The notes under the pieces: model-generated
Databases searched by the model: none
What the model was told of the DNA's origin: nothing
Seen by the model: the letters and a program-made list of their open reading frames with translations, nothing else
NCBI RefSeq assembly: GCF_001613465.1
Contig: NZ_BDCK01000058.1
Location: 1-34,180, forward strand
DNA length: 34,180 nucleotides
Source of the DNA: Nocardia niwae NBRC 108934 = DSM 45340
GTDB taxonomy: Bacteria; Actinomycetota; Actinomycetes; Mycobacteriales; Mycobacteriaceae
Direction: 5' to 3'
Part shown: piece by piece, positions 33,901 to 34,180 of the stretch
Layout of the letters: every line of letters starts with the position of its first letter
How positions within the stretch are numbered: position 1 is the first letter of the stretch
Program-made: the position numbers and the translations under genes

Positions 33901-34180
33901 ATGCCGCCAACAGAGGTAGAGCCCCAGATAGAAACCGGCGAGGATCCCGAGGCGCCACCGGTGCCGATGACGCCGTGGTCCAACCGGCCGGATCAGCAGC
34001 GGCCGCGGCAGGGTGGTGTGCCGGGGTCGCCTGGCAGTCCGTCTCCCGGACCGGGGCAGTCTCCCGCACCGGGTCAGCCGGGATCCGGTCAGCCGAATGG
34101 CGGTGACGCCGGGCAGTCGGGTTCGGTTGGTTCGCCGGGTGTTTCGGGTCCTCCGGTGCCGGGTCAGGTGGTGCCTGGTC
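33901..34180 (+). CDS. Pro/Gly-rich protein, partial (runs off the right edge)
   Basis: Open from ATG 33901 to the end of the window (93 codons seen). It opens with an acidic segment (PPTEVEPQIETGEDPEAPPV), then a Pro/Gly/Ser/Gln-rich low-complexity region with repeated PG-Q and GSP units. It starts ten bases after the preceding stop, so it is the next gene of the operon. The ribosome site is weak. Such regions often precede a folded domain or act as flexible linkers; nothing more can be said from this part. Confidence 0.65.
   Translation, partial: MPPTEVEPQIETGEDPEAPPVPMTPWSNRPDQQRPRQGGVPGSPGSPSPGPGQSPAPGQPGSGQPNGGDAGQSGSVGSPGVSGPPVPGQVVPG

Larger units (their letters stand above)
21719..34180 (+). 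mobile_element. Putative integrated conjugative element (left part)
   Basis: Everything right of tRNA-Pro departs from the conserved chromosomal order and ends in a conjugation-type operon. Regulators (MerR, WhiB-like) lie nearest the tRNA, and TcpC/TcpE/VirB4/VirB6/NlpC-type genes follow. The tRNA 3' end is the expected left junction. No integrase, relaxase, coupling protein or right junction is in the window, and the exact left boundary is not proven; the regulators or the ROK gene could be chromosomal. Confidence 0.45.

Overview
The window is G+C-rich actinobacterial DNA, most likely from Nocardia or a close relative in the Mycobacteriales. The main reason is gene content: positions 1-19520 carry, in nearly the same order, homologues of the Mycobacterium tuberculosis Rv2476c-Rv2464c neighbourhood. 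These are the large NAD-glutamate dehydrogenase, a hotdog thioesterase, an Rv2474c-like protein, an HNH endonuclease, truncated haemoglobin GlbO, alpha-glucosidase AglA, a DUF5130-like protein, aminopeptidase PepN, the Rv2466c-type CPWC reductase, RpiB and Nei1. The genus is inferred; nothing in the window names it.

Positions 1-20500 are chromosomal housekeeping and accessory genes. Two blocks differ from the mycobacterial order as I remember it: azlCD with a divergent XRE-cupin regulator (2916-4803), and purC, a Nudix hydrolase, an ECF42-type sigma factor with its DGPF/YCII partner and a ferredoxin reductase (11655-16062). Upstream of the YCII-sigma pair lie a sequence matching the ECF42 promoter as I recall it and a CRP-like dyad. 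A diguanylate cyclase (19545-20495) follows the DNA glycosylase. After it comes about 1 kb with no convincing gene, then adjacent tRNA-Gly(TCC) and tRNA-Pro(TGG) genes.

The part downstream of tRNA-Pro looks like an integrated conjugative element or a piece of one. It holds divergent merR-family and whiB-like regulators (22118-23560), a ROK-family protein that has lost its ATP-binding motifs (23611-24504), and a tightly packed operon running off the right edge (24869-34180). The operon encodes a PAS-like protein, a TcpC/VirB8-like protein, a small two-helix membrane protein (VirB2/TcpD-like size), a TcpE-like protein, a VirB4/TcpF-like ATPase, a VirB6/TcpH-like polytopic protein, a degenerate NlpC/P60-like protein and a Pro/Gly-rich protein. 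This is the core of a Gram-positive type IV secretion/conjugation apparatus. No relaxase, coupling ATPase or integrase is visible, so the rest would lie to the right.

The most interesting signal is regulatory. A roughly 21-bp dyad-containing motif sits between the divergent merR and whiB promoters. A near-identical copy (17 of 21 positions) fills the spacer of a good promoter (TTGATT-N17-TACATT) in front of the conjugation operon, and a degenerate third copy overlaps the merR -10. This suggests that one regulator encoded here switches both the regulatory pair and the transfer operon.
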